Assembly: GCA_016744065.1 (NCBI GenBank)
Contig: JADGFA010000035.1
Location: 1 to 45,787 of the forward strand
DNA from: Gammaproteobacteria bacterium
GTDB lineage: Bacteria > Pseudomonadota > Gammaproteobacteria > SZUA-229
Reading direction: 5' to 3'
DNA length: 45,787 bases
Each line of letters starts with the position of its first letter. The first letter of the stretch is position 1. Shown here piece after piece: positions 45,085-45,787 of the stretch. A program made the position numbers and the translations under genes. The notes under the pieces were generated by a model. It was not told where the DNA came from and ran no database searches. It saw nothing but the letters and a program-made list of their open reading frames with translations.

Positions 45085-45787
45085 ATGTGTGGCATTTTTA
45101 GTGTTTTTTCTACCAGTCATATCATTAGTGAAACATCTGTTAGGGCGGGTCTGGATACGCTATATCATCGGGGGCCAGACCATCAAAGTATCTGGGTGTC
45201 TAAGGATAAAAAAGTAGCTTTAGGTCATACACGTCTTAGTATTATTGATTTGAGTACGGGTGATCAGCCTATTTCAAATGCCTCAGATACTGTTCATCTT
45301 GTGGCAAATGGTGAATTCTATGACTTTGAGGAAATACGTGACAATTTAATTAAAAAGGGACACTTCTTTAAAACCAGATCAGACAGTGAAATTGCCCTTC
45401 ATCTTTACCATGAGTATGGCAGTGCCTGTTTAAAACATCTTCGAGGGGAATTTTCTTTTTGTATATGGGATGCTAATAATCAGCAGTTTTTTGCCGCTCG
45501 TGATCGTTTTGGTATAAAACCATTATTTTATGCTGAACATAATGGGAAAGTTTATTTTGCATCTGAAATTAAGGCGTTACTTGCGGCAGGTGTCCCCGCA
45601 ATTTGGGATGAAGATGCGTATGTGAGTCGTGCTTTCTTTTTCAGGGACCGTACATTATTTAAAAATATTCATCAAATACCGCCAGGACATTTTTTAATTG
45701 CAACGCATGGAGGGGTTCGAATAATAAAATACTGGGACTTTGATTATTGTAAAAAAAATGCATATAGTCATGTTAATAATGAAGGTG
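45085..45787 (+). CDS. asnB: Glutamine-dependent asparagine synthetase-like enzyme, 5' part
   Basis: 234 residues are visible before the window ends. The N-terminal glutaminase domain is complete, with nucleophile Cys2 (MCGIFSVF), YHRGPDHQS, RLSIIDLSTGDQPI, NGEFYDF and DSEIALHLYHEYG, then RDRFGIKPLFY. The ATP-dependent synthetase domain should lie beyond 45787. Family knowledge: besides asparagine synthesis, such enzymes amidate or cyclise intermediates in natural product and exopolysaccharide pathways. It starts 35 bases after the second citrate-synthase-like gene, so it is probably part of that pathway rather than housekeeping. Confidence 0.9.
   Translation, partial: MCGIFSVFSTSHIISETSVRAGLDTLYHRGPDHQSIWVSKDKKVALGHTRLSIIDLSTGDQPISNASDTVHLVANGEFYDFEEIRDNLIKKGHFFKTRSDSEIALHLYHEYGSACLKHLRGEFSFCIWDANNQQFFAARDRFGIKPLFYAEHNGKVYFASEIKALLAAGVPAIWDEDAYVSRAFFFRDRTLFKNIHQIPPGHFLIATHGGVRIIKYWDFDYCKKNAYSHVNNEG

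Overview
The window looks like a chromosomal segment of a denitrifying, AT-rich gammaproteobacterium. The cd1-type nitrite reductase (nirS) locus, a cytochrome-c-dependent nitric oxide reductase (nor) locus, a Dnr-like regulator and an E. coli yqjF/yqjG/yhaJ/yhaK-like set all fit that assignment. The species cannot be told from the sequence alone. No rRNA, tRNA, CRISPR array, transposase or integrase was found.

Layout. (1) Positions 1-7072 hold the 3' part of a giant RTX/VCBS adhesin. It has near-identical 297-bp repeats, a Calx-beta domain, a von Willebrand A domain, RTX nonapeptides and a type I secretion target. (2) Positions 7237-14955 on the minus strand are the nitric oxide reductase operon, in transcription order norC, norB, norE, a small COX4-like subunit (NorF position), norQ, a polyferredoxin-type membrane protein, norD and three small membrane proteins. 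Nested inverted repeats separate norB from norE. (3) Positions 15040-18145 carry a perfect FNR/Dnr box shared by norC and a divergent dnr gene. They are followed by a hemerythrin-domain protein, a DUF2249 protein and a 12-helix-type membrane protein. (4) Positions 18220-21988 are a non-denitrification interlude: an NlpC/P60 lipoprotein, a LysR regulator, DoxX, glutathionyl-hydroquinone reductase and pirin. (5) Positions 22315-35656 hold a membrane-anchored bacteriohemerythrin and then the nitrite reductase/heme d1 locus: nirS, a NirT-like multiheme cytochrome fused to an ethylbenzene-dehydrogenase-like heme domain, a cupredoxin, nirE, nirC, nirF, a membrane protein, nirD, nirL, nirG, nirH, nirJ and nirN. 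(6) Positions 35837-37037 encode a secreted protein with a phospholipase A2-like CCxxHD motif and a cytochrome b561. (7) Positions 37401-45787 encode an ABC substrate-binding-like protein, a PAS-GGDEF-EAL enzyme, a TonB-dependent receptor, two degenerate citrate-synthase-like proteins and the start of a glutamine-dependent asparagine synthetase-like enzyme.

How it works together. NirS reduces nitrite to NO using heme d1 made by NirE, NirDLGH, NirJ, NirF and NirN. The NirT-like cytochrome, NirC and the cupredoxin are candidate electron carriers. NorCB reduces NO to N2O, with NorQ and NorD as the assembly AAA+/VWA pair. Dnr and FNR-type boxes upstream of norC, nirS, nirD and the bacteriohemerythrin suggest one NO/anaerobiosis regulon. 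The hemerythrin-type proteins probably bind O2 or NO at its edges.

The part I can explain least is 41243-45787: a receptor operon with two adjacent citrate-synthase-fold proteins that both appear to have lost most canonical catalytic residues, next to an amidotransferase. It is the best candidate for an undescribed pathway, and it runs off the window. The second most unusual item is the NirT fusion, which carries a CX3CH heme-like motif.
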